NCBI GenBank assembly: GCA_027858145.1
Contig: JAQIDF010000109.1
Span: forward strand, 1-15,811
Reading direction: 5' to 3'
From: Prolixibacteraceae bacterium
GTDB lineage: Bacteria; Bacteroidota; Bacteroidia; Bacteroidales; Prolixibacteraceae
DNA: 15,811 bases
Made by a program: the position numbers and the translations under genes. The notes under the pieces were generated by a model. That model had not been told where the DNA came from. It worked only from the letters and a program-made list of their open reading frames with translations, and did no database searches. Below, in pieces: positions 1 to 7,387 of this stretch. Numbering within the stretch: position 1 is the first letter of the stretch; each line of letters starts with the position of its first letter.

Positions 1-240
1 GAAGGAACTGCTGCATTGCTTTTTGTAGGATACAAAAGCATCCTTTCGTCTCAGGATATGAGTAGTTGTGTTTTCACACCTTCATGCTCGGTATATGCCA
101 TTGAAACCCTCAAACATGATCCGATATACACTGCATACTTTAAAATATTTGACAGGTTGAGCCGCTGCCATCCGTTAAGTGCCAAACACGAATATGAATT
201 ACACCCAAAAACAGGAATGCTCTATGATCCGGCATATTAA
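1..240 (+). CDS. yidD: YidD-family membrane protein insertion efficiency factor, 5' end outside window
   Basis: The reading frame is open from base 1, so the start lies upstream and about 79 C-terminal residues are visible. The family signature is clear: a hydrophobic N-terminal stretch (LLFVGYKSILSSQ), then CVFTPSCSVYA with its two cysteines, then FDRLSRCHPLS. YidD proteins sit at the inner membrane near the Sec/YidC exit and help insert or fold membrane proteins. The tail ends HPKTGMLYDP instead of the GGxDPVP ending of the proteobacterial form, which fits the longer Bacteroidota subtype as I remember it. Its last 17 bases overlap the next gene, so the two are probably translationally coupled. 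A TTG at base 16 could in principle initiate, but it would remove part of the membrane-associated segment, so truncation by the window edge is preferred. Confidence 0.85.
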   Translation, partial: EGTAALLFVGYKSILSSQDMSSCVFTPSCSVYAIETLKHDPIYTAYFKIFDRLSRCHPLSAKHEYELHPKTGMLYDPAY

Positions 241-1048
241 CACTTTTATATTCATTTTTTTAATGGTCATACCCAACCTGTTTGCACAGGATGACATTTA
301 CGACTGTGAAAACTCAAAACAGTTTGCCAACTACCTTTTTAACACCAATCAATTCAACCTGGCACAACATGAATTTGAACGCCTTGATTTCTTTTGTGAC
401 CTGAATGACAACACCCGCCTTTTATTGTTAAAAACATACCGAAAAAATCAACATTTCAATCAGGCAAATCAGTTTTTTCAAACCGGCAATTTAAAAGCAA
501 TGTCTGATCGTTTCAAGATGGAATACATCCGCTTAATGATGTCGCAGCAGTTATATGGAGAAGTTAAAAAAGCGATAGATGAAGGGCTCAATTTTCCTGA
601 AAAATTTGAACATCACCTGGGCATTGCCCTGCTGCAAAAAGAATGGGAACAGGCATATTTTATCAGCACACAACAAAACACCCATAACGGAATAAAAGCA
701 AAAGGGCTTGTAAGCATTGCAAGTGAAAGCTATAATAGCAAAAGGAAGAAACCCTGGCTGGCTGCCCTCATGTCGGTTGTTATTCCTGGAAGTGGCAAGG
801 CATACAGCAGCTATTGGGGCGATGGTTTTGTTTCGTTACTCTTTACGGCATCAACCGGTTTTTTCGCTTACCGGGCATTCAATAAGTACGGAACAAACAA
901 TGCTTACTCATGGATAGCCGGAGGGTTAGCAGTTAGTTATTATTCGGCCAATATTTATGGTGGTGCAAAAGCAGCACAACGATACAACGAAAATCTCAAT
1001 CATCGATATATCCATGAAACTGAAGATATACTGTTTTCTGATTATTAG
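224..1048 (+). CDS. Secreted TPR-like protein with C-terminal IPGSG membrane module (first of tandem pair)
   Basis: The protein has 274 residues. The ATG at 224 is chosen because an AGGA lies about 10 bases upstream and the product then begins with a signal peptide (MIRHINTFIFIFLMVIPNLFAQ). A GTG at 179 would place hydrophilic residues before it. The middle part, about residues 25-170, is helical and resembles tetratricopeptide repeats (NQFNLAQHEFERLDF). The last ~100 residues carry PWLAALMSVVIPGSGKAY followed by two hydrophobic segments and a YYSANIYGGAKAA motif. That resembles the DUF5683-type module of Bacteroidota envelope proteins. The role is unknown; an envelope assembly function is inferred from YidD upstream. 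The gene overlaps yidD by 17 bases and the next gene by 35. Its C-terminal module is recognisably related to that of the next gene, suggesting an old tandem duplication. Confidence 0.8.
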   Translation: MIRHINTFIFIFLMVIPNLFAQDDIYDCENSKQFANYLFNTNQFNLAQHEFERLDFFCDLNDNTRLLLLKTYRKNQHFNQANQFFQTGNLKAMSDRFKMEYIRLMMSQQLYGEVKKAIDEGLNFPEKFEHHLGIALLQKEWEQAYFISTQQNTHNGIKAKGLVSIASESYNSKRKKPWLAALMSVVIPGSGKAYSSYWGDGFVSLLFTASTGFFAYRAFNKYGTNNAYSWIAGGLAVSYYSANIYGGAKAAQRYNENLNHRYIHETEDILFSDY

Positions 1049-1874
1049 CTTGTTAACAAACACTTTAATTAACGGGCAAAATGTTGAGGATGTGGTAACT
1101 TTCGCGAACAAACAGTTCAACGAGGGTAATTTCTCCATTGCATCTAAAGAATATAACCGTGCGTTATTTTTTGGATATCCCGACAGGGACTTTGTTGCAC
1201 AGCGTATTGCTGATTGTTATACATACCTTGAACAATATGAACTTGCTGGTGATTTTTACGACCGGGCATACAGGTTTTCAGTATCAGACAGCATGAAAAA
1301 TGAAGCAATACTGGGCAAAACCTTCTCTTTGCTCATGGAAGAAAAATTCATTCTTGGGTTGAGAGAACTGCTGAATTATAAAGAAAACCCAAATACATCT
1401 CAACAGGCCTCATTTCATTTTCTGAAAGGTATTTCGTATTTCGGACTTAAAAATGATTCAGCATCTTATCATGAGTTTATGAAAATTGCAAAATTCACAC
1501 CGCAACAAAGCATTGACACGTTGATTGTTAAAAGTGAATTCAAAAAAATATCCAGGTACGATAAAAGATACAACCCGCAGCGGGCTTACGTAATGAGCGG
1601 GCTTATTCCAGGATCGGGGCAATTCGCCTCGGGTGAAATCACGGCCGGTTTAAATTCAATGCTACTTATTGGTGGACTGTACCTCATATCATTACGGTTT
1701 ATGCACATATATTCATTTTGGGATGCCGTATTGGCCGTTTTCCCATGGATCCAACGCTATTACCTTGGTGGCATGGAACACTCAAAGCAACTGGCCACTT
1801 CAAAAATTCAACACAAACGATACCAATCATATATCAAAGTAATCGAAAACTCAGCTCCAAAACGTTACCGATGA
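1014..1874 (+). CDS. Secreted TPR-like protein with C-terminal IPGSG membrane module (second of tandem pair)
   Basis: The protein has 286 residues. The start at 1014 gives a clean signal peptide (MKLKIYCFLIISLLTNTLINGQ); upstream in-frame starts add only residues lying inside the previous gene. A TPR-like region follows (FANKQFNEGNFSIASKEYNRALFF, then FVAQRIADCYTYLEQYELAGDFYDRAY), covering roughly residues 28-190. The C-terminal part has QRAYVMSGLIPGSGQFASGE, hydrophobic stretches, and YYLGGMEHSKQLA, matching the layout of the preceding gene at low identity. The function is not established. The stop codon overlaps the next start as ATGA, so the genes are almost certainly translationally coupled. 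The arrangement suggests a scaffold or adaptor in the inner membrane or periplasm acting with YidD, but that is inference from context only. Confidence 0.8.
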   Translation: MKLKIYCFLIISLLTNTLINGQNVEDVVTFANKQFNEGNFSIASKEYNRALFFGYPDRDFVAQRIADCYTYLEQYELAGDFYDRAYRFSVSDSMKNEAILGKTFSLLMEEKFILGLRELLNYKENPNTSQQASFHFLKGISYFGLKNDSASYHEFMKIAKFTPQQSIDTLIVKSEFKKISRYDKRYNPQRAYVMSGLIPGSGQFASGEITAGLNSMLLIGGLYLISLRFMHIYSFWDAVLAVFPWIQRYYLGGMEHSKQLATSKIQHKRYQSYIKVIENSAPKRYR

Positions 1875-2374
1875 ACCTAGCCCCTCGAAATATCATAATT
1901 CTTCTAACGCTTTTTCTTTTGGGTTTAAACAACGCTGTTGGGCAGGATGCCAAACAGGTGCTAAAATCGGATATAGAAAAAGTTTTGCCCCTGGTTGAAA
2001 TTGTAAAAGCAGAATATAACGCTACAACAAGCAAACTGATAGTTTTTGAAAGTAAAGCCGGAAAAGACGCATACCTCAACAACTATGAAACATACGTAAA
2101 GAAGAAGTATTTTGACAAGATACTTGAACTCAACATCAGGCAAGGCAAACTTTTGCTTTTGCTCATACACCGCGAACTGGGGAAAACAACATTTCAACTT
2201 ATAAAAACGCACCTTTCGCACCAAAGGGCCAGGTTTTGGCAGGCAATAGCAGCTTTATTGGGCGCCAATTTAAAGAAAGAGTATTCAAAAGCCAAATATC
2301 CCGAAATTGAAAGAGAATTGACTAATTTCGCCACCCAGGCAGCATATTTACAAACTGAATGTATTCATCATTGA
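1871..2374 (+). CDS. DUF4294-family secreted protein
   Basis: The protein has 167 residues. The ATG at 1871 forms an ATGA overlap with the previous stop and starts a signal peptide (NIIILLTLFLLGLNNAVGQ). The mature part matches the Bacteroidota DUF4294 pattern as I recall it: VLPLVEIVKAEYN, then KKKYFDKILELNIRQGKLLLLLIHRELGKTTFQLIK, then RARFWQAIAALLGANLKKEY and a final acidic EIE segment. The family has no known biochemical function. The conserved RQGKLL..LI.RE.GKTT block and the aromatic FWQ motif are the features to test. It is the fourth gene of an overlapping run behind yidD, so a role in envelope protein assembly is possible. Assignment to the family is fairly sure; any function is not. 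Confidence 0.78.
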   Translation: MNLAPRNIIILLTLFLLGLNNAVGQDAKQVLKSDIEKVLPLVEIVKAEYNATTSKLIVFESKAGKDAYLNNYETYVKKKYFDKILELNIRQGKLLLLLIHRELGKTTFQLIKTHLSHQRARFWQAIAALLGANLKKEYSKAKYPEIERELTNFATQAAYLQTECIHH

Positions 2375-2375
2375 C

Positions 2376-2711
2376 ATGCAAAGCGATTTTTTTCAACGTG
2401 CGTACAAAGTTGTACAACAAATCCCTCCCGGAAAAGTAACCAGCTATGGTGCCATAGCCCGCTATCTGGGAGCAGTAAAATCGGCCCGCATGGTTGGCTG
2501 GGCCATGAATGCTTCACATTCGCAACCTGATATTATACCAGCCCACCGTGTTGTTAACCGAAACGGAATGTTAACCGGTAAAAACTTTTTCGGGGGTAGC
2601 ACAATCATGCAGGAACTCCTCGAAAATGAAGGCCTGATTATTGAAGATGATAAAATTCTCAACTTCAAAGAAAATTTCTGGGATCCGATGGATGAATTAC
2701 TAAAGCTTTGA
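2376..2711 (+). CDS. Alkyltransferase-like (ATL) protein, MGMT-fold DNA lesion binder
   Basis: The protein has 111 residues and starts one base after the DUF4294 stop codon. It has the DNA-binding domain fold of O6-alkylguanine-DNA alkyltransferase: IPPGKVTSYGAIARYLG (16-32) with the base-flipping tyrosine Y24, SARMVGWAM (36-44) with the arginine finger R38, and PAHRVVNRNGML (55-66). In true methyltransferases the motif is PCHRV and the cysteine accepts the alkyl group. Here it is alanine (A56), so the protein cannot repair directly. ATL proteins of this type bind O6-alkylguanine and hand the lesion to nucleotide excision repair. The length agrees with stand-alone ATLs (about 100-120 residues). 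It is last in the run and may be carried by the upstream promoter. No terminator hairpin is obvious behind it, only the repeat-rich spacer. Confidence 0.88.
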   Translation: MQSDFFQRAYKVVQQIPPGKVTSYGAIARYLGAVKSARMVGWAMNASHSQPDIIPAHRVVNRNGMLTGKNFFGGSTIMQELLENEGLIIEDDKILNFKENFWDPMDELLKL

Positions 2712-2844
2712 AAGCGATGGGAAGCGATAGGAAACAATTGAAAGCGATGGAAAATCAAAACGATAGGAAGCGATAGTCCCCATCATTCCATTTCTCCCAT
2801 TTTCCCAACACCCCAATTTTCCAGCATTCCATCATTCCATCATT
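2710..2844. repeat. Degenerate short repeats between convergent genes
   Basis: The spacer between the ATL gene and tdh contains four copies of a 9-11 base purine-rich unit (GAAAGCGATGG, GAAGCGATAG) in 2710-2776, partly interrupted. It switches abruptly at 2777 to a pyrimidine-rich stretch of CCATCATTCC and CATTTTCCC units up to 2844. The purine-rich strand therefore lies at the 3' side of each convergent gene, giving a mirror-like layout. No clean long stem is visible, so it is not a simple terminator. Confidence 0.7.
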
Positions 2845-2848
2845 AATC

Positions 2849-3877
2849 TCATTCCCAATCCAGTATGATCTTTCCACAATTACCGGTTTCCATAATATCG
2901 AAAGCCTCCTGAAAATTATCGGCTTTCATACGATGGGTAATAATCGGGGCAATATCAAGCCCACGTGTCAACATCATCTCCATGTGGTACCAGGTTTCAA
3001 ACATTTCGCGCCCATAAATGCCTTTTAAAGTAAGCCCCTTAAAAATCATTTTGTTCCAGTCAACAGTTGTATCAGGCGGCAAAATACCAAGCAGTGACAC
3101 TTTCCCCCCATTGTACATTTTTTCAATTAACTGGTTAAACGCGACAGAAGAACCAGAGCACTCAAGGCCAATGTCGAAACCACTAACCATTCCCATTGAT
3201 ATCATGGCATCTTCAATCGATTCGTTGCGGGGATCAATAACCCTGTCGGCACCCAGTTTCAATGCCAAATCGCGCCTGTAAGGGTTTAAATCGGTGCCGA
3301 TTATGTTTCGTGCGCCACCAAATCTACATATAGAAGCTGCCATTGAACCAATTGGGCCACCAATTCCTGTAATAAAAACATCTTCGCCCACCAAAGGGAA
3401 TGACAAAGCTGTGTGACAGGCATTTCCAAGGGGATCCATAATTGAAACTATCTCATCGGGGATACGCTGATCAACCTTTATCACATTACTTACCGGCACA
3501 ACCACATACTCGGCAAAGCCACCATCGCGCTGAACGCCTATTCCAACTGTATGGTCGCAAATATGTTGCCGCCCACGCCGGCAATTACGGCAATGACCGC
3601 AGGCAATATGCCCTTCGGCTGTTACACGGTCGCCTATTTTATACTGAGTTACTTCGGAGCCCAATTCAACAATCTCACCAACATATTCATGCCCAATAAC
3701 CAACGGTGGATTAATGGTTTGCTGCGCCCAATGATCCCACTTGTAAATGTGCAAATCGGTTCCACATATAGCCGATTTCTTAATCTTTATCAGTACATCG
3801 TTCACCCCCACTATCGGAAGCGGTACATCTTCCATCCATAATCCTCTTTCGGGTTTAGCTTTAACTATTGCCTTCAT
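2849..3877 (-). CDS. tdh: L-threonine 3-dehydrogenase, zinc-dependent medium-chain type
   Basis: The protein has 342 residues, one more than the E. coli enzyme. It oxidises L-threonine with NAD+ to 2-amino-3-ketobutyrate in the cytoplasm. Catalytic zinc residues C38 (with T40 and H43), H63 and E64 (GHEYVGEI) are present, as are the four structural zinc cysteines C93, C96, C99 and C107. The text AICGTDLHIYKWDHWAQ is typical of Tdh rather than of sorbitol dehydrogenase. The NAD loop reads VFITGIGGPIGSMAA (167-181), with one residue more than the usual GAGPIG. The partner gene kbl, often adjacent elsewhere, is absent here. The gene lies 78 bases behind the GH32-like gene on the same strand, so co-transcription is possible. 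A related polyol dehydrogenase activity cannot be excluded. Confidence 0.88.
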   Translation of the reverse strand: MKAIVKAKPERGLWMEDVPLPIVGVNDVLIKIKKSAICGTDLHIYKWDHWAQQTINPPLVIGHEYVGEIVELGSEVTQYKIGDRVTAEGHIACGHCRNCRRGRQHICDHTVGIGVQRDGGFAEYVVVPVSNVIKVDQRIPDEIVSIMDPLGNACHTALSFPLVGEDVFITGIGGPIGSMAASICRFGGARNIIGTDLNPYRRDLALKLGADRVIDPRNESIEDAMISMGMVSGFDIGLECSGSSVAFNQLIEKMYNGGKVSLLGILPPDTTVDWNKMIFKGLTLKGIYGREMFETWYHMEMMLTRGLDIAPIITHRMKADNFQEAFDIMETGNCGKIILDWE

Positions 3878-3894
3878 GTTTTTATTTTATAACG

Positions 3895-3946
3895 CAATAT
3901 CCGAAATCAGGTTGGGATATAAAATGATATTTCGCAAATAATATTG
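3895..3946. repeat. Nested inverted repeats upstream of tdh
   Basis: CAATAT (3895-3900) pairs with ATATTG (3941-3946), and inside it CGAAAT (3902-3907) pairs with ATTTCG (3929-3934). It occupies the gap between the end of the GH32-like gene and tdh. It could be a weak attenuator or operator; the stems are short and AT-rich, so this may be chance. Confidence 0.25.
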
Positions 3947-3955
3947 AAACTGTTT

Positions 3956-5332
3956 CTACCAAGCCGAATTTAACCGGTGTATTTGAAATTTCCGAAGTAA
4001 TATTTCACCTCCCCTGGTATTTAGCACATAACGATCCAGCTCAGGGATGGGTGCAAATGTTTTTGAGAAAACAATCCTTCCATTATCGATAAAGATTTCA
4101 ACCACCGACCGGTCAATTAAGATTTCAATATCTACTTCATTATTTTGTATTTCAAAAGGCAATTGTGAATCAAAAACATTCAGCAACTTTCTTTTTACAT
4201 CAAAACCAATTTCAAAACCTCTTTCCCCTCTATAGGTTCGCAGAATAAAGCTAAAAACATTACTGTTTAAATTTTTTATCTGACCCTTTATATGTAGTTC
4301 ATTTCCTTTAACCCTGCGAAACAGGTTCTGCCCTAACCCGGGATAAACTTTCTCATCCTCCCACGAATAGTTTTTTCCCCATAAAGATTCAATACCATCT
4401 ATCGGATTTAAATGCAATGTGTAAGTATCACCGGTACTATGCAACGTCACAACAGCCGGAAAAGTAAAATTCCCATTGGAGGGTAAATCGGCTAATTGTT
4501 CACTGTCCAGTTCCGACATTATTAAATATTCACCTGTTTCTTCCTGCCTAAAAACAACTGAACCTCCAACATTTCCCCCATGGTTAAAAATATTTGATTC
4601 ACCATTAAAACTGAAAGTCTCACCGTTGAAAACACCTGTAATATACCGTCCACCTTCGGTTATTAAAACCCACCGCGTATCTTTTGCATTATTTTCAATT
4701 ACCATCTCTATAAGCTGGGGATAGCCATAATCATATTCGAACGAAGCCGTTTCTATCCATTTTATGCCATCTTCAGAATTCAAAACATACATCATCTTTT
4801 CAGCCCGGACATAAGCTATCATGACCCATCTTTGATCTTCTTCGTACCAAAACACATAGGGCTCGCAGTTTTTCAATTTCTCCCAACCGGCTGTTGCCCC
4901 AACAAGGTTAAAAAAAGAATCCTCATCAACAGAGTACTTCATTACCCCCTTGTTCCAATGGTTTATCCAGGCCATTTGCTCATTCTTGTTGTGTACAACA
5001 GTCCCCCACCAAGGACACAAATCAACCGAATCACCTGCACTTTCGGGCTGCTGAAGCACAGGCTTTTGATGTGTCCAACTAATTAAATCGTCACTTACTG
5101 CATATCCTGTATGATAATAACCATCGGTGAGATTAAAAGGATTTTTTTGGTAAAATAAATGATGGCTGTCGTTAGCATAAACAACCGACAATGGAGACCC
5201 CATTTTATTTTGCGGAACCGAAAAATGATACTGGTTTCGATAAGGCTCATCGAAATTAGACTGACTAAAAGCATCAAAGTAAAAGAAAACAGTTAAAACA
5301 ACGAACAAATAAGTTACCAGTATATTTTTCAT
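3956..5332 (-). CDS. Secreted GH32-fold protein with all three catalytic carboxylates altered
   Basis: The protein has 458 residues from the ATG at 5332, which begins a signal peptide (MKNILVTYLFVVLTVFFYFDAFSQ). A TTG nine bases upstream is less likely. The fold is clearly GH32 (fructan hydrolases and invertases): YRNQYHFSVP (31-40), HLFYQKNPF (58-66), GYAVSDDLISW (76-86), and the C-terminal beta-sandwich ending IEILIDRSVVEIFIDNGRIVFSKTFAP. Aligned without gaps, the nucleophile motif NDPNG reads GSPLS, so Asp becomes S46. RDP reads CEP, so Asp becomes E157. The acid/base ECP reads GYP, so Glu becomes G203. Normal GH32 hydrolysis is therefore unlikely. It may bind sugar without cleaving it, or use another mechanism. 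The reading frame is intact, so it is not a decayed pseudogene. It is divergent from a sensor kinase gene 204 bases away. Confidence 0.85.
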   Translation of the reverse strand: MKNILVTYLFVVLTVFFYFDAFSQSNFDEPYRNQYHFSVPQNKMGSPLSVVYANDSHHLFYQKNPFNLTDGYYHTGYAVSDDLISWTHQKPVLQQPESAGDSVDLCPWWGTVVHNKNEQMAWINHWNKGVMKYSVDEDSFFNLVGATAGWEKLKNCEPYVFWYEEDQRWVMIAYVRAEKMMYVLNSEDGIKWIETASFEYDYGYPQLIEMVIENNAKDTRWVLITEGGRYITGVFNGETFSFNGESNIFNHGGNVGGSVVFRQEETGEYLIMSELDSEQLADLPSNGNFTFPAVVTLHSTGDTYTLHLNPIDGIESLWGKNYSWEDEKVYPGLGQNLFRRVKGNELHIKGQIKNLNSNVFSFILRTYRGERGFEIGFDVKRKLLNVFDSQLPFEIQNNEVDIEILIDRSVVEIFIDNGRIVFSKTFAPIPELDRYVLNTRGGEILLRKFQIHRLNSAW

Positions 5333-5358
5333 AGCAAACAAAAATATTAGATGTATTT

Positions 5359-5388
5359 AATAAAACAGGGCTGTTTTTTATTATTGAA
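5359..5388 (-). promoter_or_regulatory. Hairpin-like leader element, copy 1
   Basis: In the 5' leader of the GH32-like gene, ending 26 bases before its ATG. It contains the inverted repeat AAAACAG-GG-CTGTTTT (5362-5377). About 26 of 30 positions match, with small gaps, a stretch at 9843-9869 that sits 25 bases before the abiEi start. It could form an attenuator-like hairpin in the mRNA. Confidence 0.4.
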
Positions 5389-5424
5389 GAACCTTTAAAA
5401 CCAATCATTGCTTTAACACCCCTA

Positions 5425-5432
5425 CAAATATA
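5425..5432 (-). promoter_or_regulatory. Possible Bacteroidota -7 box for the GH32-like gene
   Basis: On the minus strand the sequence is TATATTTG, a full match to the TAnnTTTG element of Bacteroidota sigma factors, about 93 bases upstream of the ATG. No TTG -33 element is seen at the usual distance, so this rests on the -7 box alone. Confidence 0.3.
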
Positions 5433-5536
5433 ACACAATGAATACAAGGATATGTATTTTGTAATTTTTTACTTACATTCGTTTATCGTTTTGAACCTAC
5501 ATTGAAGCTTTTTCGTTCAACTAAACACCAATCATA

Positions 5537-7366
5537 ATGATAAACTCAAAATTGCTGACAATCGTTTTACTATTCATGTTTATTGCCATATCAGGCAATG
5601 CTTCTGATTCTGTAAAACGCATTTTATTTATCAATTCTTACTCTCCCGATTTCCCTACTTACATTCATGTTGGAAAAGCGATATCTGAAGCAAAAGAGAA
5701 AGCCGAATTCGATATTGAGTTTCTTTACGGTAAAGAAACAGACAACCAAACTCATTTTTATCTTTCAAAAGAATTTTTAACCAAGAAAATTCAAAATCGA
5801 ACATCGTATGATGTAATTGTTACAGTTGATAACCTCGCGTTAGATTTTGCTTTAAATAAACGAGATTCCTTGTTTCCAAATACACCAATTATTTTTAGCG
5901 GTGTTGAAGACAAATATCTAATAGAACGAGCAAGAGAAACCATGGGTGTTTCTGGCATAACTGAGTTCTGCCCTTTTGAGGAAACTATAAAACTGGCCAA
6001 ACTTCTAAATCCAAAATTGAACGAATTAATTGTTCTTACAGACAATACCATAACAGGAAAAGCTAACTTCGAGATATTTGATAAATATTATTCTACTAAT
6101 CCTGATATTAATTATACCACAATTAATATTGGTGAAAGTACCATTCAAAAAATGCTTGCCGAAATTGAAGAATACTCGGGCAATAAAGCCATTCTTTTAA
6201 TTTCAGCCTATCGAGACTCTACCAATAATTATTACCACTTTCACAGGACTTTAAACCAAATTATCACGCTTTCGAAAATACCTGTATACCACATATATGA
6301 ACATGGCATCGGGGAGGGCATTGTTGGTGGAAAACCAATAAGCCACTATCAAATGGTGAAAAAAGCTTTAAGCAAAGCTTTACTTTTATCGCATGACGAA
6401 TTGTTGGCCGATACATCAATAACAAATATGCCGGCCAGAGAATACATTGTAGATTATAAAGCTGCAAGCCTTTATGGCCTTAATATAAAAGCAATTCCCG
6501 GGAACGCGACAGTTCTCAACAAACCTTCTTCTACTTTCAATATTGAAAAACCGGTTTTTTACTTCATACTTATCTCCATAGGTTTACTCATACTTTTTAT
6601 CCTTTTCTTATTTTATACTATGCAAAACAAAAAAAGGATGAATTACGAACTTATGGTAGCCAAAGAAAAAGCTGAAGAGGCAAACCACTTAAAAACAGCT
6701 TTCATTACAAATATGAGTCACGAAATTCGCACTCCTATGAACAGCATTGTAGGTTTTTCATCATTACTACGTTCAACCGACCTTAATTACGAAACACGGG
6801 GGCAATACTGTCAAATAATTGAAAACAATTCGAATCATCTCTTAACCTTAATCAGTGACATTATTGATATTTCAAAGATTGAATCGGGCGATTTCGCATT
6901 CAGGTTATCTAAAGTTCATGTTTTGCCGCTTTTAAAAAATTTAATAGTTGAATTTGAACAGAAAATTGAATCGCTCGGAAGAAACATCAATATAGAACTC
7001 AAGGCCAGCTTACCCGAAAATCTTTATATTGTATCAGATAAGGTACGTATTACCCAGCTGGTATCGAACCTCTTGAGCAATGCTGTAAAATATACCACCG
7101 AAGGTAATATTACCCTTGGTTGCTCAACTAAAAATGATGAATTGTTGGTTTTTGTAAGAGATACCGGAATTGGAATCTCAGGCAATTACATAGATAAAAT
7201 TTTCGATCGATTCGTTCGTGAGGAAGATGCCAAGAAGGTATACGACGGCACAGGCCTCGGATTAGCAATTGCTAAAAGTATCGTCAAAAAATTTAACGGC
7301 AAAATATGGGTCGAGAGTGAAAAAGGAAAAGGAACAACATTTTACTTTACACACCAGCTTTCATAA
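5537..7366 (+). CDS. Sensor histidine kinase with periplasmic substrate-binding-like domain
   Basis: The protein has 609 residues. A signal sequence (residues 1-23) leads into a periplasmic domain of about 300 residues that resembles ABC-transporter substrate-binding proteins: RILFINSYSPDFPTY, PIIFSGVEDKYL, GVSGITEFCPFEETIKLAKLLNP, and GGKPISHYQMV. One membrane segment follows (about 339-362), a short coiled linker, then HisKA with NMSHEIRTPMN and the phospho-accepting H395. The HATPase domain has the N box near N515 (NLLSNAVKYT), G1 DTGIGIS at 542 and G2 GTGLGLA at 571. The protein stops after the ATPase domain, so it has no receiver domain and is a classical rather than hybrid kinase. No response regulator gene is nearby. 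It is divergent from the GH32-like gene, and a methyltransferase gene follows after 21 bases. The ligand is unknown. Confidence 0.9.
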   Translation: MINSKLLTIVLLFMFIAISGNASDSVKRILFINSYSPDFPTYIHVGKAISEAKEKAEFDIEFLYGKETDNQTHFYLSKEFLTKKIQNRTSYDVIVTVDNLALDFALNKRDSLFPNTPIIFSGVEDKYLIERARETMGVSGITEFCPFEETIKLAKLLNPKLNELIVLTDNTITGKANFEIFDKYYSTNPDINYTTINIGESTIQKMLAEIEEYSGNKAILLISAYRDSTNNYYHFHRTLNQIITLSKIPVYHIYEHGIGEGIVGGKPISHYQMVKKALSKALLLSHDELLADTSITNMPAREYIVDYKAASLYGLNIKAIPGNATVLNKPSSTFNIEKPVFYFILISIGLLILFILFLFYTMQNKKRMNYELMVAKEKAEEANHLKTAFITNMSHEIRTPMNSIVGFSSLLRSTDLNYETRGQYCQIIENNSNHLLTLISDIIDISKIESGDFAFRLSKVHVLPLLKNLIVEFEQKIESLGRNINIELKASLPENLYIVSDKVRITQLVSNLLSNAVKYTTEGNITLGCSTKNDELLVFVRDTGIGISGNYIDKIFDRFVREEDAKKVYDGTGLGLAIAKSIVKKFNGKIWVESEKGKGTTFYFTHQLS

Positions 7367-7387
7367 CTTTTTTACACAGATAAAACA

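Noticed and set aside
2376..2711. Calling the ATL gene a broken or active methylguanine methyltransferase
   Set aside because: The cysteine is replaced by alanine but the other DNA-contacting motifs are intact, which defines the ATL family and is not decay.
2710..2844. CRISPR array
   Set aside because: Units are 9-11 bases, degenerate and without regular spacers.
3956..5332. Calling the GH32-like gene an active levanase or invertase
   Set aside because: All three catalytic positions are altered on direct alignment.
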